DNA of 64,000 nucleotides, taken from contig OW121741.1 of the NCBI GenBank assembly GCA_933228675.1, positions 41,526,580 through 41,590,579 on the forward strand. Reading direction: 5' to 3'. The notes beneath the pieces are model-generated. The model saw only the letters and a program-made list of their open reading frames with translations. It was not told the DNA's origin and did no database searches. Of the stretch, positions 1 to 10,759 are shown one piece after another; within the stretch, counting starts at the first letter, position 1; each line of letters begins with the position of its first letter. Position numbers and translations under genes: made by a program. This DNA comes from Stomorhina lunata (taxonomy: Eukaryota > Arthropoda > Insecta > Diptera > Rhiniidae).

Positions 1-774
1 CCATAAGTTTTTTATATGGGAGCTATGGTCAAATGGGGACCGATTGTGACAAAATTTTGCACACTGGCTGGCATTGACATAAGACTTCCTTGTGCTTAAT
101 TTAGTCTTACTAGCTCTTGTAGTTAAGGAGCTATTACGATTTTATCTGACGGACAGACGGACATAAATCCCCTTTTCTTTTTGAATTTTTGTGTTTTCGT
201 AAGTTTTTTATATGGGAGCTAGGTCAAATGGTGACCGATTGCGACAAAATTTTGCACACTGGCTGGCATTGATACAAGACTTTCTTGTGCCAAATTTAGT
301 GGTTATATCTGTTAGATTTATTGGCATTTAAGTGTATTTTAGGTGAAATATAGGCTGTTTTCGTAATTTTTTTGTATGGGAGCTATGCCTAAATGTGAAC
401 CGATTTCGATGAAATTTTATATTCTGCCTGGTGCTTATGTAAAACTGCTAAATACCAAATCATTATAACTATTATAATTTGTCATTTATTAGCAAATAAG
501 CGATTAGCCTAGACGAGGTTATACGGGAGCTATGGTTAAATCTGAACCGATTTCGCCCGATTTCAATACCAAAATTTTCTCATAGATGAAGAATGTTTTT
601 GCTTTTGACAGGCAGATAGACGGACAGATAGACAGACGGACATCATTCAATCATCTTAGAATTTCATAAGGATTCAGAATATATATCGTTTTTGATTTTT
701 GAGCCAATATTAAGGAAATTAAAAACGGAATGACAATCTCAATATACCCCCCATTCTTTTTGATGGTGGGTATA
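1..774 (-). mobile_element. HINE-A (DINE-1-like) body unit, cut by window edge
   Basis: This is a non-coding interspersed repeat. It is built from loosely repeated modules containing TATGGGAGCTATGGTCAAAT, GAACCGATTT and CACACTGGCTGG, followed by a GACGGACAGACGG-rich stretch. It ends at the TATACCCACCATC terminus, seen here as GATGGTGGGTATA at 762-774. The same body recurs at about 11.2-14.2, 15.8-19.3, 30.0-31.3, 34.7-35.7 and 63.7-64.0 kb. No Rep or helicase coding is visible. Confidence 0.75.
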
Positions 775-943
775 TAAAGCCTAAACGATATACGAGTACT
801 TCTATATCTTAAGTTAAAATGACCCATAGTGCTGTAATGATATGCGGAATTTACAAAATATTAACACATTTTTAGCTCGATATTATGAGTAATACAATTA
901 TAATCATTTATAACTGTCGGTTCTAAGAGTTAACACCTTAATA

Positions 944-3900
944 ATGTCCGGGATATATTCATTTCAAGCTACTGAAATGTTTTCGATAACTCGAAAACTA
1001 TCCAGTCTTTGCGGTGCAGATATTGTTGCTAAAGATTATAGAGTTAACTGGAGAACTGTGGTTGTATTCTTTTTAATAAATATCGTCATAGGTTGTATTT
1101 TCTATAGTAGTTATACTGATGTCGTTAAAAATGGCAACTTGTTAAATTTGTTGATGAATGCGAGTGTGGTGGGAATAGCTATACAGGAAAGTTGACATTT
1201 TTATTTTGGATAATATGTTATTATTACTTTTGTTATTAATCAAATCATTACAGGGTTATGCTAAACTTTTTAACGATATCAAGCAAAGTGATAACTTCAA
1301 AATCCTACACGGAGAAATCATAACAATGTACGAAATATATGAATTGAAGACTTTGCCTTATAAAAGGTGTCTTAAAAGTACTCTCAAATCCGTAAACAAT
1401 CTACTAATGATAGTGATGGCCATCTATATTATGGCAAGTTGTGCTGTTTCTTTAATACCTGCATACGCCCACCTTAGGCACCAGAAACATGAGTTACTTT
1501 TTCAATTTGGTCTACCATTTTTAGACCTTAATACAGATTTTGGCTTTAATTTGACCTTCGCTATCCAAGTAGTTTGTGTAGTTTTTGGAGCAAGTGGTAA
1601 CTTTGCTGCGGATGCTTGGCTCTTTATATATTGTGGTCATATACCCATGATTAAGAATATAATAAAATGTAAATTTGATGATCTTGACGAAATTTCGGAA
1701 GAATACCCGAGAAATTTGTCAAAATCCAAAGTACTTTTAGACGATATTTTGTTATGGCACCAGAAATATGTGAAGTGTGTATGAAGATCATATGCTAACG
1801 AAATGGAATTAATGATTTTTTCTTTTATTTTTTCTAGTTTCTGTAGAATTATTCGTGAATCATTTTTCTGGATAATCCTTGTTCAATTTGCCGCCCAAAA
1901 TGTGAGTATTATTTCCACCATTGTCTGCATAATTTTGGGTATATGGCCGCCAGCTCCAATATATTTAATATATCTGCTTGCTATATTTTTGACCTACAGT
2001 GCACTCGGGAACATAGTTGAAGTATCGGTAAAAACAAATTATTAACTAAATGTTTTAGTGTGTACCTTTGTCTATGTTTCAAAGTATGTGTTAGTATTAG
2101 TATATAGCCATGTTTTTGTTTATTTTTATTACTTAATTTAAGCCTTTGCCTTAGTTCCATTCTATCTTATATCTTAGTGTACGTTTTAGCTGAGGTTAAT
2201 GCGGCGAACTAGTCATCATTATCACTTAGACTAGAAAGTTAGCCATGGAGGCTAACAATAAACATATAACCCATTAAAGCATCTGGATCGCTTTTTAACA
2301 CTCTTAACTCGTTTAATATCTACGTCAGCCAGATCTCCTAGGCATTTAAAGAAACAAGATCCCTGAATTAGACCCATTCTGTATGACTGAGCTGTCCAAA
2401 GGCAGAAAAAAATGTTTCATAAATTTTATATTTTCAAAGTAGCTTTTACAAAAAACACTTATCGTAACCTTCAAGAACTCAGTCACCTTCAATCGGTCAG
2501 TGACCTTATAGTTCATCTGGAGCATATTCAAAAGTCTAGTAAACTCGTATGCTCCACCGTACCCTAGTATGCCACAATGGCCTAGCTCCTACTTAACTGC
2601 AAAGCCAACTGGTTCTGCGGCAATCCTCAACTGAAGTTGATTTTAGGAAGTTGGGATCCAGAGACTTAATAGCTCCTTTTCGCATTATTTGATTGAATAC
2701 AGGCAATCCAAATCTTGCAAACTCGTATGCTATACAGCACCCAGGTATGTCACAGCGACCCACATCTACAAAAGATGGATACCAAACACAAAAGCCAACT
2801 CGTTTAGAGATTTGTGGCAATCCATGACTGATGTTGATTTCAGAAAGATGTGATCTAGAGACTAAATGTTCACATGGAGTGTATTCCCATGTTTTGCAAA
2901 TCCGAATACTCTACAGTACCCAGACATGTTCCCGTGGCGCAGCACCTACATAGGATTGATAACACTTCTTTCAAAGCTCCTACGTAAAATGGATACTGAA
3001 CTCCAAAGCCAACTCGTTAAGAGATCAGCATAAATCCACGACCAATGTTGATTTCAGAAAAACGGGATCCTGAGACTTAATTGCTCTCTTTCGCATTAGG
3101 AGCTTGCAAGTGTATAGAGGCAAGCCAAGAGATTACAGATATTCTGAAGGTATTTCCAAGTCTTGTTAACTCGTATGCCCAACAGTACCTTGGCATGCTA
3201 TGGTAGACCAACACCAACATAAGACGGATTGAACTTTAAAACCAACTCGTCGAGAGTTCTGCAGCAATCAACGGCTGATGTTAATTTCAGAAAGATGCCA
3301 TACAGGGACTTAATGACTTTCTTTCTCATTAGGAGCTTGTAAGTGAATAGAAGGACGCCAAAAGATTATAGTTCATCTAGAAGGTATTATAATTCTTGCA
3401 AACTCGAATGCTCTAAAGTTCCCCGGACCAGCTCCTATATAAGATGGATACTAAACTCCAAAGCCAACTCGTTGAGAAATCTGCAGCAATTTACAACTGA
3501 TGTTAATTTCAGGAAGATGAGATCCAGAGACTTAAGCTCTCTCTTTAGCATTAGAAGCTTGCAAGTTGATTGAGACACTCCAAGAGATTATAGTACATCT
3601 GGAAGGTATTCTCTTAGGGAACGAAATTGAAGTTGTAAGGAAATTACATCAAAGCAAATCTACTTTCATTACAGCCAGAATATCGGGTAAATAACACTGT
3701 GATCAATCAACGACTGATTTTAAATTCAGGAAGGCGGGATCAGGGACACATTGGTTTTCTTTCGCATTAAGATTCTATTCTAAAGTCTTGCAAACTTGAA
3801 TATCCTACAGTACCCCGGAACAGCTCCTACGTAAGATCTGCAGCAATCAACGACTAATGTTGATTTTAGGAAGATGATATCCAGAGACTTAAGCTTACAA

Positions 3901-5118
3901 ATTGATTGAGACACTCTAAAAGATTATAGTTCGTCTGGAAGGTATTCTGTTAGTGAACGAAATCGCATTTGTAGGAAAATTACATCTAAGCAACTCTTCT
4001 ACTTCTATTATAGCTAAAATATCGGGTAAACAGCACTATAATCAGTTAGCCTTAGTGCGATATTCAAGGTCTCTACTGTAGACTCCGAATCATTCGAAGT
4101 GAGTCGAGAGCCATCGGTGTAACAGTCTTTTCCAGGAGTTCCGCATAGACACGCTTTCCTATCTGGTATAAGTAGTCACAGTACAGTCAATGGGATAGGG
4201 TACATTAGGTATCCCATTAAAGATCAATATATTACCATAGCCATTTGGATAGAACGCTTAATTTAGTTGAAGTAGATTTAATAGTTTGTATGCAAATACA
4301 AGAATCGAATTTCGTAAATCCGATGGGATTGTATGAAGATCATCAATGTTGCATGGAATTGCCATTTGCTGTTGCAATTAAGACTATCTTACGGTATGAC
4401 GATTTCTAAAGAGCCTCTCAACCAGATGATAACATCGTAATGTGTAGTGTTTCTGATGTTGTGAAAAATTAAGCTTTTTTTAGTGCCTTCCAAGGAACTG
4501 GGATTATATATCTTTCTGTGTTAAGAACTAGGAGAGACAATCGCCTTCAGGCTATTTCGCCATGGCAAGAAGGGACCTCTGAAAAATGTCTCCAAGTATG
4601 CTCAGAAACTTGCACTGACTGCTATTGCACATTATCTTTATGTATGTTATCCGTTTCACCAATCTCCTCTAGGAATATCATTCATAGAGAGATTTTTCTG
4701 GTAAGCCAAAATCCTATTTTTTTCAGACGACTTGAATTTGGCTTTCTATTAATAAAGTCTATGCTGTAGATTTAAAGGATATTAAGCTAATCTAAGCCTT
4801 TGTCTTTGCCTTACTCTATATCTTTGTCTAGGTTTACTTTGGTCTATGTTTGAGTTATGTCTTTATAACATCAAAATCTCCATATACTTAACATTATTCT
4901 CATTCCAGAACGAAGATCTCATAACACTTATTTACGATTTTAAATGGTATAACTTGACCGTGCCGGAACAGAAAATGTTATTGGTTATGCTGAATCAGGC
5001 ACAACAAGAACGTGGGATTTCAATTGGAGGCATAGCTCCTTTATCGCTAAACACAGCTTTGCAGATTTTGAAAAGTATTTACACCATATCAATGATGCTC
5101 GAGAGATTTTTATCGTGA
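944..5118 (+). CDS. Or67d: Or67d-like odorant receptor (four exons, donor of intron 1 mutated)
   Basis: Insect odorant receptor, a seven-transmembrane ligand-gated channel subunit of olfactory neuron dendrites that works with Orco; Drosophila Or67d detects the pheromone cis-vaccenyl acetate. Exons by frame and splice sites: 944-1186, 1254-1774, 1838-2027 and 4909-5118. They total 388 codons with the stop, close to Drosophila Or67d (about 390 residues). Similarity to recalled Or67d runs throughout: a CGAD segment near residue 25, GYAKLF at the exon 1/2 junction, FGLPFLDLNTDFG and LLDDILLWHQKY in exon 2, WPPAPIYLIYLL in exon 3, and APLSLNTALQILKSIYTISM in exon 4, the conserved receptor C-terminus. 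Introns are 67, 63 and 2881 bp; the last contains a repeat array. Odd: intron 1 begins CAG|GAAAGT instead of CAG|GTAAGT, so normal splicing should fail. Either a young pseudogene, a rare GA donor or a sequence error. Orthology rather than paralogy within an Or67d expansion is not settled. Confidence 0.86.
1187..1192 (+). other. Defective 5' splice site of Or67d-like intron 1
   Basis: Exon 1 ends in CAG at 1186 and is followed by GAAAGT, where the consensus donor is GTAAGT: a single T to A at position +2. The acceptor TTACAG at 1248-1253 is intact and restores the frame. The nearby GT at 1191 would leave four extra bases and a stop soon after. Reading through the intron also stops, at 1193-1195. 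Confidence 0.75.
2340..4060 (-). repeat. Tandem array of decayed LINE RNase-H fragments in the receptor intron
   Basis: Degenerate tandem units of roughly 190-370 bp. Landmarks recur at about 2605, 2793, 3005, 3239, 3461 and 3835 (AAAGCCAACTCG, then GATCCAGAGACTTAA). Translated on the minus strand, successive units carry variants of one motif: GHCGILGYGGAYEFTRL, GRCDIPGCCIAYEFARFG, GHGNMSGYCRVFGFAKHG, YHSMPRYCWAYELTRLG, GNFRAFEFARI and GYCRIFKFARL. This resembles the GH-x-GI-x-GN-x-x-ADELAR segment of non-LTR retrotransposon RNase H. The aspartate of ADELA is missing in every unit, so none is active. The array lies inside intron 3 of the receptor gene. Confidence 0.65.
4061..4908. other. Remainder of receptor intron 3, no gene seen
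   Basis: Mostly unassigned AT-rich intron. A pyrimidine-rich string (TAAGCCTTTG...TTTGTCTAGG) at about 4793-4832 resembles 2133-2180 on the other side of the RNase-H array, so the array is flanked by similar direct repeats. The intron ends with CATTCCAG at 4901-4908. Confidence 0.5.
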
Positions 5119-5295
5119 TTGAGGAATAAATGTCAAACATATCAAGAATACTCTACATCATAAACAAATATTCTTATTAAAATTTTAATTCGGCAAAGAT
5201 TTTGGGATATCAAGACTGGCCCCGAAATATTGTTTAATTGGTAACTTGTTGTGGTAAAAATGAAGTGTTTTTTATAAAATTTATTATATGTATAT

Positions 5296-6250
5296 TAGGC
5301 ATGACATAGTGATGTATGAAAATTTTTGAAACCACTTTTTTAAGTATTCCCGCCTCTTATTTTGTTAGGATTGGAAAAAAAATGCATATGCCAAAAAATG
5401 GCGGAGTTTGGAAAAGGGGAAATAGCGCCTCATCGAGGTCAAAGTTCGAGGTTAAAGTAAAAAAATGCATAAAATGTCCAATAACTGCCGCGGAGTCGCT
5501 CCTACTGTAGTAAAATGTAAGACTTACCCCCCTTAGTTTTCCCTCCCCAACATTTTTGTGGAACATGATTTTACCCTATCTCCGCTCCTTAAGGGGCTTG
5601 CCCTACAAAAGTTAGTTTTTTATAAATGTTGCCCCCATCGCCCCAACAAGTTTCTGGGCGCCTCTGAAGGATTAAAATGTATGACAACCCCCATTGATTT
5701 TTCCTTTCCAACATTTTTGTAGAACATACTAACATTTTATCTGTGCTCCTTAGGGTACCTTCCCTTTAAATTAAGATTTTCGAATTTTGTCCCCCTCCTT
5801 CTAACTACTTTCAGGCCGGCTCTGGTGCATTAAAATGTATGGTGGACCCCGATTTATTTTTTCTCCCCAACATTTTTGTAGAACATACTAACCTTCTATC
5901 CCTGCTCCTTAGGGTACCTTCCTTTAAAATGAAGATTTAAGGAGTTTGCCCCCCTCCTTCTTACTACTTTCAGGCCGCCTCTGGCGGGTTAAAATGTATG
6001 GTGAACCCCAATTTATTTTTTCTCCCCAACATTTTTGTTAAACATACTAATCTTCTATCCTTGCTCCTTAGGGTACCTTCCCTTCAAATAAAGTTTACAA
6101 ATTTGCCGCTCTCATTGTAACTACTTTCATAACGCCTCTGGAGGATCCAAATGTATGACATACCCCCCTTAATTTTTTCTCTCTAACATTTTTGTAGAAT
6201 AAATTAACCTTCTATATCTGCTCCTTAGGGTATTTCTTAGGGTACCTCAT
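5296..6250 (+). repeat. Left arm of fold-back element
   Basis: A unique outer segment of about 220 bp is followed by five to six tandem units. Each starts at a TTAAAATGTATGxxxxACCCCC-like line and includes CAACATTTTTGTAGAACATA and CTCCTTAGGGTACCTTCC. Units differ by substitutions and short indels. GC content is visibly higher than in the flanks. Confidence 0.75.
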
Positions 6251-6369
6251 ACAGAAATATTTTTTTTAAATAAATTTGTTCCAAATTTTTCTGAGGTTTT
6301 CCCATATAAAAAAACTGTTTTTATATGTCTTTTATTTTTTATAATTTTGAGTTAAATTTCTATATTATT

Positions 6370-7338
6370 TTAGTCTATTAATTTGTTTTTTAAATAAAAT
6401 GGATATTTTTTCCTATTTTCGGCAACGACTTGCAGTAGAAATACTTTTTCTTCCTCGTTTCGGCACAAAATATTGTTGTAGTCCTCTATTAGTTTTACGC
6501 CTCTTTCGGCAGTATCATTGACAACATGTAAATTTCGCAGAGTTTTTAGGGCTTCTTGGTAGTCTTCACGCTTTTCCCAAGTTCCTGGATCACTATCAAG
6601 AAAACTTTTTGATAGTCCGAGGCGTGTAAACATTCTTCCTGTGTATGGTGTCACAAAATGACTAAAATTTTTCTCCATGAACCTTTCATTAAGGTCTTTT
6701 AGTGTCACCGAAATTCTTTTATCACTTTTGAGGCTACAAAAAATTACTGAAGGAACATTTATTTTATGCTCTTCAGCCTCGCTTTCTTCATCACACGATT
6801 CTTCAATGTCACTGCCCGACAGTTCTTCTGCGTATTTCTCTTTATCTTTTTCAAATGACCGAATTGCATCAGCCATTTTTCGCTTGGTATCAAGGGGTAC
6901 ATTGTTATCAAATAATGCAAAAGCAACAGCTTCACCACTAAGGTACCAGAGATGTCCACAGAATTTCTTTACTAACTGACGTGAAACTATCCCATCAACT
7001 GAAGCATAGTGGTAAATCGCTTTTAAAAAGTTCAAGTCATTATTTGGGGCTTCTACTGCTTTTGTAGCACTAAACCAAGCTTTAATATAAAGGGTTACGA
7101 TAAAAACCGTCACATCGCGAAGTCCATTCAGTTCATTTTCGTCGAAGAAGAGAAATTCTCGGAATAAAAACATTTTTACGCAGTATATGCCTTTGGCCAT
7201 CCATCGAGCATGACTTGTAGGTCCTGGTTGGCTAAATTTATAATCGGGAATATTTACACCAAGGAACAGCAGCACGATTTGTAAAAATTCCTTGGACGAG
7301 GTAGCAAATTTATGTAACGTTGTTAAAAGGGAAGTAAC
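6370..7338 (-). CDS. Unrecognised ORF of the fold-back element
   Basis: An open frame runs on the minus strand from just after an in-frame TAG (about 7341) to the stop at 6370-6372, about 322 codons. No ATG begins it, so the reading may start at an upstream exon; CTGCTCCTAG just before the frame could be a splice acceptor. Visible blocks, counted from the GTG at 7275: GPTSHARWMAKGIYCVK (18-34), TLYIKAWFSATKAVEAPNND (61-80), a KKFCGHLWYLSGE block (103-115), an acidic stretch (about 149-170) and DTAERGVKLIEDYN (254-267). I believe similar blocks (ARWM, DLxFLK, HLWYL, D-AER-x-KL) occur in uncharacterised insect and cnidarian element proteins, but I cannot name the family. No catalytic triad is evident. 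It is probably the C-terminal part of a transposon protein trapped between the arms. Confidence 0.6.
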   Translation of the reverse strand, partial: VTSLLTTLHKFATSSKEFLQIVLLFLGVNIPDYKFSQPGPTSHARWMAKGIYCVKMFLFREFLFFDENELNGLRDVTVFIVTLYIKAWFSATKAVEAPNNDLNFLKAIYHYASVDGIVSRQLVKKFCGHLWYLSGEAVAFALFDNNVPLDTKRKMADAIRSFEKDKEKYAEELSGSDIEESCDEESEAEEHKINVPSVIFCSLKSDKRISVTLKDLNERFMEKNFSHFVTPYTGRMFTRLGLSKSFLDSDPGTWEKREDYQEALKTLRNLHVVNDTAERGVKLIEDYNNILCRNEEEKVFLLQVVAENRKKYPFYLKNKLID

Positions 7339-8725
7339 CTAGGAGCAGATATGAAAGGTTGGTGTCGTTCACAAAAATATTGTGTGAGAAAAACCAGTGG
7401 TCGATCATACATTTGATTCTCCAGAGAAGCTCTGAAAGTAGTTAGAGCATGGGGTGTAAAATTTGTGATCTTTATCTGAACGAGAAGTACCCTAAGGAGC
7501 AGAGATAGAAATTTAATATGTTTTACAAAAATGTTTGAGAGAAAAAATGTATGATGTACCCCCCTTACATCATACATTTCGATCCTCCAGAGGCGTCATG
7601 AAAGTAGTTACCACGAGAGGGGCAAAGTTTTAAACTTTATTTGAAGGGAAGGTACCCTAAGGAGCAAGGATAGAAGGTTAGTATGTTCTACAAAAATGTT
7701 GGGGAGAAAAAATTAATTGGGGTTCACCATACATTTTAATCCACCAGAGCCGGCCTGAAAGTAGTTAGAAGGAGGGGGGCAAAATCCGAAAATCTTCATT
7801 TTAAAGGAAGGTACCCTAAGGAGCAGGGATAGAAGGTAAGTATGTTCTACAAAAATGTTTGGGAGAAAAAATAAATGGGGGTTCACCATACATTTGAATC
7901 CACCAGAGCCGGCCTGAAAGTAGTTAGAAGAAGGGGGGCAAAATCCGAAAATCTTAATTTGAAGGGAAGCTTAGGGTACCTTCCCTTCAAATTAAGATTT
8001 TCGGATTTTGCCCCCCTTCTTCTAACTACTTTCAGGCCGGCTCTGGTGGATTAAAATATATGGTGAACCCCAATTAATTTTTTCTCCCCAACATTTTTGA
8101 AGAACATACTAACCTTCTATCCTTGCTCCTTAGGGTACCTTCCCTTCAAATAAAGTTTAAAACTTTGCCCCTCTCGTGGTAACTACTTTCATGACGCCTC
8201 TGGAGGATCGAAATGTATGACGTACCCCCCTTAATTTTTTCTCTCAAACATTTTTGTAAAACATATTAAATTAGCAGAGATAAAATGTTGGTATGTTCTA
8301 CAAAAATGTTGGGAAGGAAAATTCAATAGAGGTTGTCATGCATTTTAATCCTCCAGAGGCGCCCAGAAACTTGTTGGGGCGATGGGGGCAAAATTTATAA
8401 AAAACTAACTTTTGTAGGGCAAGTCCCTTAAGGATCGGAGATGGGGTAAAATCATGTTCCACAAAAATGTTGGGGAGGGAAAATTAAGGGTGGTAAGTCT
8501 TACATTTTACCACGGTAGGGGCGACTCCGTGGCAGTTATAGGACATTTTATGCTTTTTTTTCACTTTTACCTCGAACTTTGACCTCGATGAGGCGCCATT
8601 TCCCCTTTTCCAAACTCCGCCATTTTTTGGCATATGCATTTTTTTCCAATCCTAACAAAATAAGAGGCGGGAATACATAAAAATCAAAAAGTCGTTCACT
8701 ATGTCATACCTAATGTATATGTACA
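7330..8725 (-). repeat. Right arm of fold-back element, with internal palindrome
   Basis: This arm is the inverted counterpart of the left arm but longer, because unit orientation flips inside it. From about 7330 to 7972 the units run in minus orientation. From 7976 to about 8270 they run in plus orientation. After that they return to minus out to the terminus. The switch at about 7974 (GAAGGGAAGC|TTAGGGTACCTTCCCTTC) creates a nested palindrome with arms of at least 250 bp. Confidence 0.75.
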
Positions 8726-8741
8726 TTAGTTTAAATAAAAG

Positions 8742-9379
8742 CAGGGACCGAAAATAACTGTTATTTTTGAATTTTTTATTAAAAAAAGCAACCGCAAGGA
8801 AATGTCGGAGAATAAAACCAAGTATACTATTTTGATAGTCTTGGACAAAATTTTCATAAAATGCGATGATTTTTAAAAATCTGATTGTTATTTTTAAGAA
8901 AAAAAAATAACAGTTATTTTTTGATTTTTATTTTTTTGAGCAAAAATAAAAGTTATTTTTTAACTTTTATTTTTTCAAGCAAAAATAACAGTTAATTTTC
9001 ACTTTTATTATTTCGATCATGAATAAAAGTTATTTTTTGACTTTTATTTTTTCGAGCAAAAATAAATGTTATATTTTGACTTTTATTTTTTCGAGCAGAA
9101 AAAAAAGTTTTTTTTGTGCTTTCAACCCTAATTATGATTGCGAAACTCAACTCCATTAATTTTTGAGCATATGCAAATTATTTTCACTGAAAAATTATCT
9201 TTGTTTGACAAACATTTTCAATAAATTTATCATGAATTTAAACAAAAGTAACTTTTATTTCTGCTCGAAAAAATAAAAGTAAAAAAATAACTTTTATTCA
9301 TGCTCGAAATACTAAAAGTCAAAAAATAACTTGTATTTCCTGACCTTTACGATAAAAGTTATAACAGTTACGGTCCCTG
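8742..9379. mobile_element. hAT-type MITE with perfect 8-bp target duplication
   Basis: Terminal inverted repeats start CAGGGACCG on the left and end CGGTCCCTG on the right, each followed inward by TAACTGTTAT-like sequence. Both sides are flanked by AATAAAAG (8734-8741 and 9380-9387), an exact 8-bp duplication. CAGGG ends plus an 8-bp duplication are typical of the hAT superfamily. The 638-bp interior is non-coding and consists of inverted ACTTTTATTTTTTCGAGCA-type units. It lies just outside the fold-back element. Confidence 0.88.
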
Positions 9380-9387
9380 AATAAAAG

Positions 9388-10076
9388 TGATTATTTCAAC
9401 AAATTGCCCAAAGGAAATTGTTTTTGTGAAACCCTGAATCTGACATTCGCACATGAATAATGCCTGGAATGACTTAAAGAAGAATAGCAATGCAAAACCT
9501 TGAAGGAGATTACCGTGCAAAATTCCATTACTAGAATGTCACATAAAATCTGGACTTAGCATTGGTTGATAGCCATCTAATTTCGTAGGTGCAACCGATT
9601 ATCACACTGGCTGGTATATTTATAGAGCTTATAAAATTTATTGGCCAAAGCAATCATATTTTATAATTTAATAGCTTTTCACAGGCGTTTGAGGCATTTT
9701 AGTGGTTTCCGTGAGTGGTTTTTATATAAAAGCTATTGTTAAATATGGACCGATTCTTATAAAATTTAATACACTAAACAATAGTTGCATAAAACTTCTC
9801 TGTTCTAAATATTCAATTTATTAACATTAACCCTAACAGTACTGATAACATTTTTATACGTAGACTCCTAATAAGGGTACCCGTGTTCCCGTGAATACCA
9901 CTGTTTCCGTTACGATTTAAATATTCCGCAAAATATATTTAGGCCAACTGCGGAGGATAATTTGAAGAGTTCTTTACAAAAATATAACCAGAAGAATGCA
10001 GAAGATATAATAGCTTTGAAAGTGAAGCCTCACAACTTCGATCGTTGTCAATGGATGAGCTAGGTGCTTTTATAGG
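9388..10076. repeat. Degenerate HINE-A fragment in unassigned sequence
   Basis: About 9540-9830 resembles family A (ATCACACTGGCTGGTAT, TTTCCGTGAGTGGTTTTTATA, GGACCGATTCTTATAAAATTT). 9388-9539 and 9831-10076 show nothing recognisable. Confidence 0.5.
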
Positions 10077-10078
10077 TA

Positions 10079-10759
10079 CACTCAGGAAATTATTACAGTA
10101 ACTGATACTATGTTGTTTAGGAAATTTTCGGTTATGTTGTTTTCAAATGAATATTCATTTAAATTTACATGAAAATTGATTTTTAACATATTTATACATA
10201 TGATTAAAAAACAACCTACAAAAAAATACTGAAAGTCCGTAACATTTGAAAATATCAGTTGTTTGGTTTTTATATATTTTTTCAATTATTGTATCAAATA
10301 TAATTCGTATTTGCTTAATTATTGTTTTTCCTTAAGTATCTTAGGTTTGCTTACTGAAGAAACTTTTTATAATACTGGCCGCCTATCCCGGGGTATGGCC
10401 TAAGCAAACAACAAACTTTGTTTTGTCTGTTTGGTTTTTTGCTGGTTTTTTTTGCCTTAAAGGATATAACCTTTTTATGGTTTCGTCGTAGTTTTTTACC
10501 ATTCAATTTTTTAAAAATAAATGAAAATTTCCGTTTTTTTTACTAAAAATGTAGTTTAAATTTTTGTCAGTAATTTATTTGAAAACAACTGAATATTCCG
10601 TTTTTAAAACTGAAAATGTAGTTTAAATATTTGTCAGTTAAATTTAAATGAAATATTTATTGAATTTGAATGAAAAATCAGTTGACCGGTTTTTAAATGA
10701 ATATTCATTCATTTCAAATTACATTTTAAGTTAATTTTACTTACATAATATTATGAGTG
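10079..10759. mobile_element. Family F element (TA target, CACTCAG ends), short copy
   Basis: It starts CACTCAGGAAATTATTACAG after a TA at 10077-10078. It ends ATAATATTATGAGTG before a TA at 10760-10761. Both ends match the larger copy at 23872-27913, including an inner AAACCGGT and ATTCATTTAAA block near the right end. No coding capacity is seen. TA duplication suggests an IS630-Tc1-mariner type non-autonomous element. Confidence 0.7.

Larger units (their letters stand above)
5283..8725. mobile_element. Fold-back element with about 1-kb arms of tandem units
   Basis: The outer ends are inverted copies. The left end reads ATTAGGCATGACATAGTG (5295-5312); the right end has CACTATGTCATACCTAAT (8698-8715). 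Both continue inward with CCCGCCTCTTATTTTGTTAG and a stretch containing AAATGGCGGAGTTTGG. The arms then consist of about 160-bp tandem units (ACATTTTTGTAGAACATACT, CTCCTTAGGGTACCTTCCC, CTACTTTCAGGCCGGCTCTG). The centre, 6370-7338, holds one open reading frame on the minus strand. This resembles fold-back (FB, Mutator-group) elements, whose long arms contain subrepeats. Superfamily and target duplication are not established. Confidence 0.72.

Noticed and set aside
5316..5566. Short frames on both strands in the left arm
   Set aside because: They follow the arm sequence and are not conserved as coding in the right arm.
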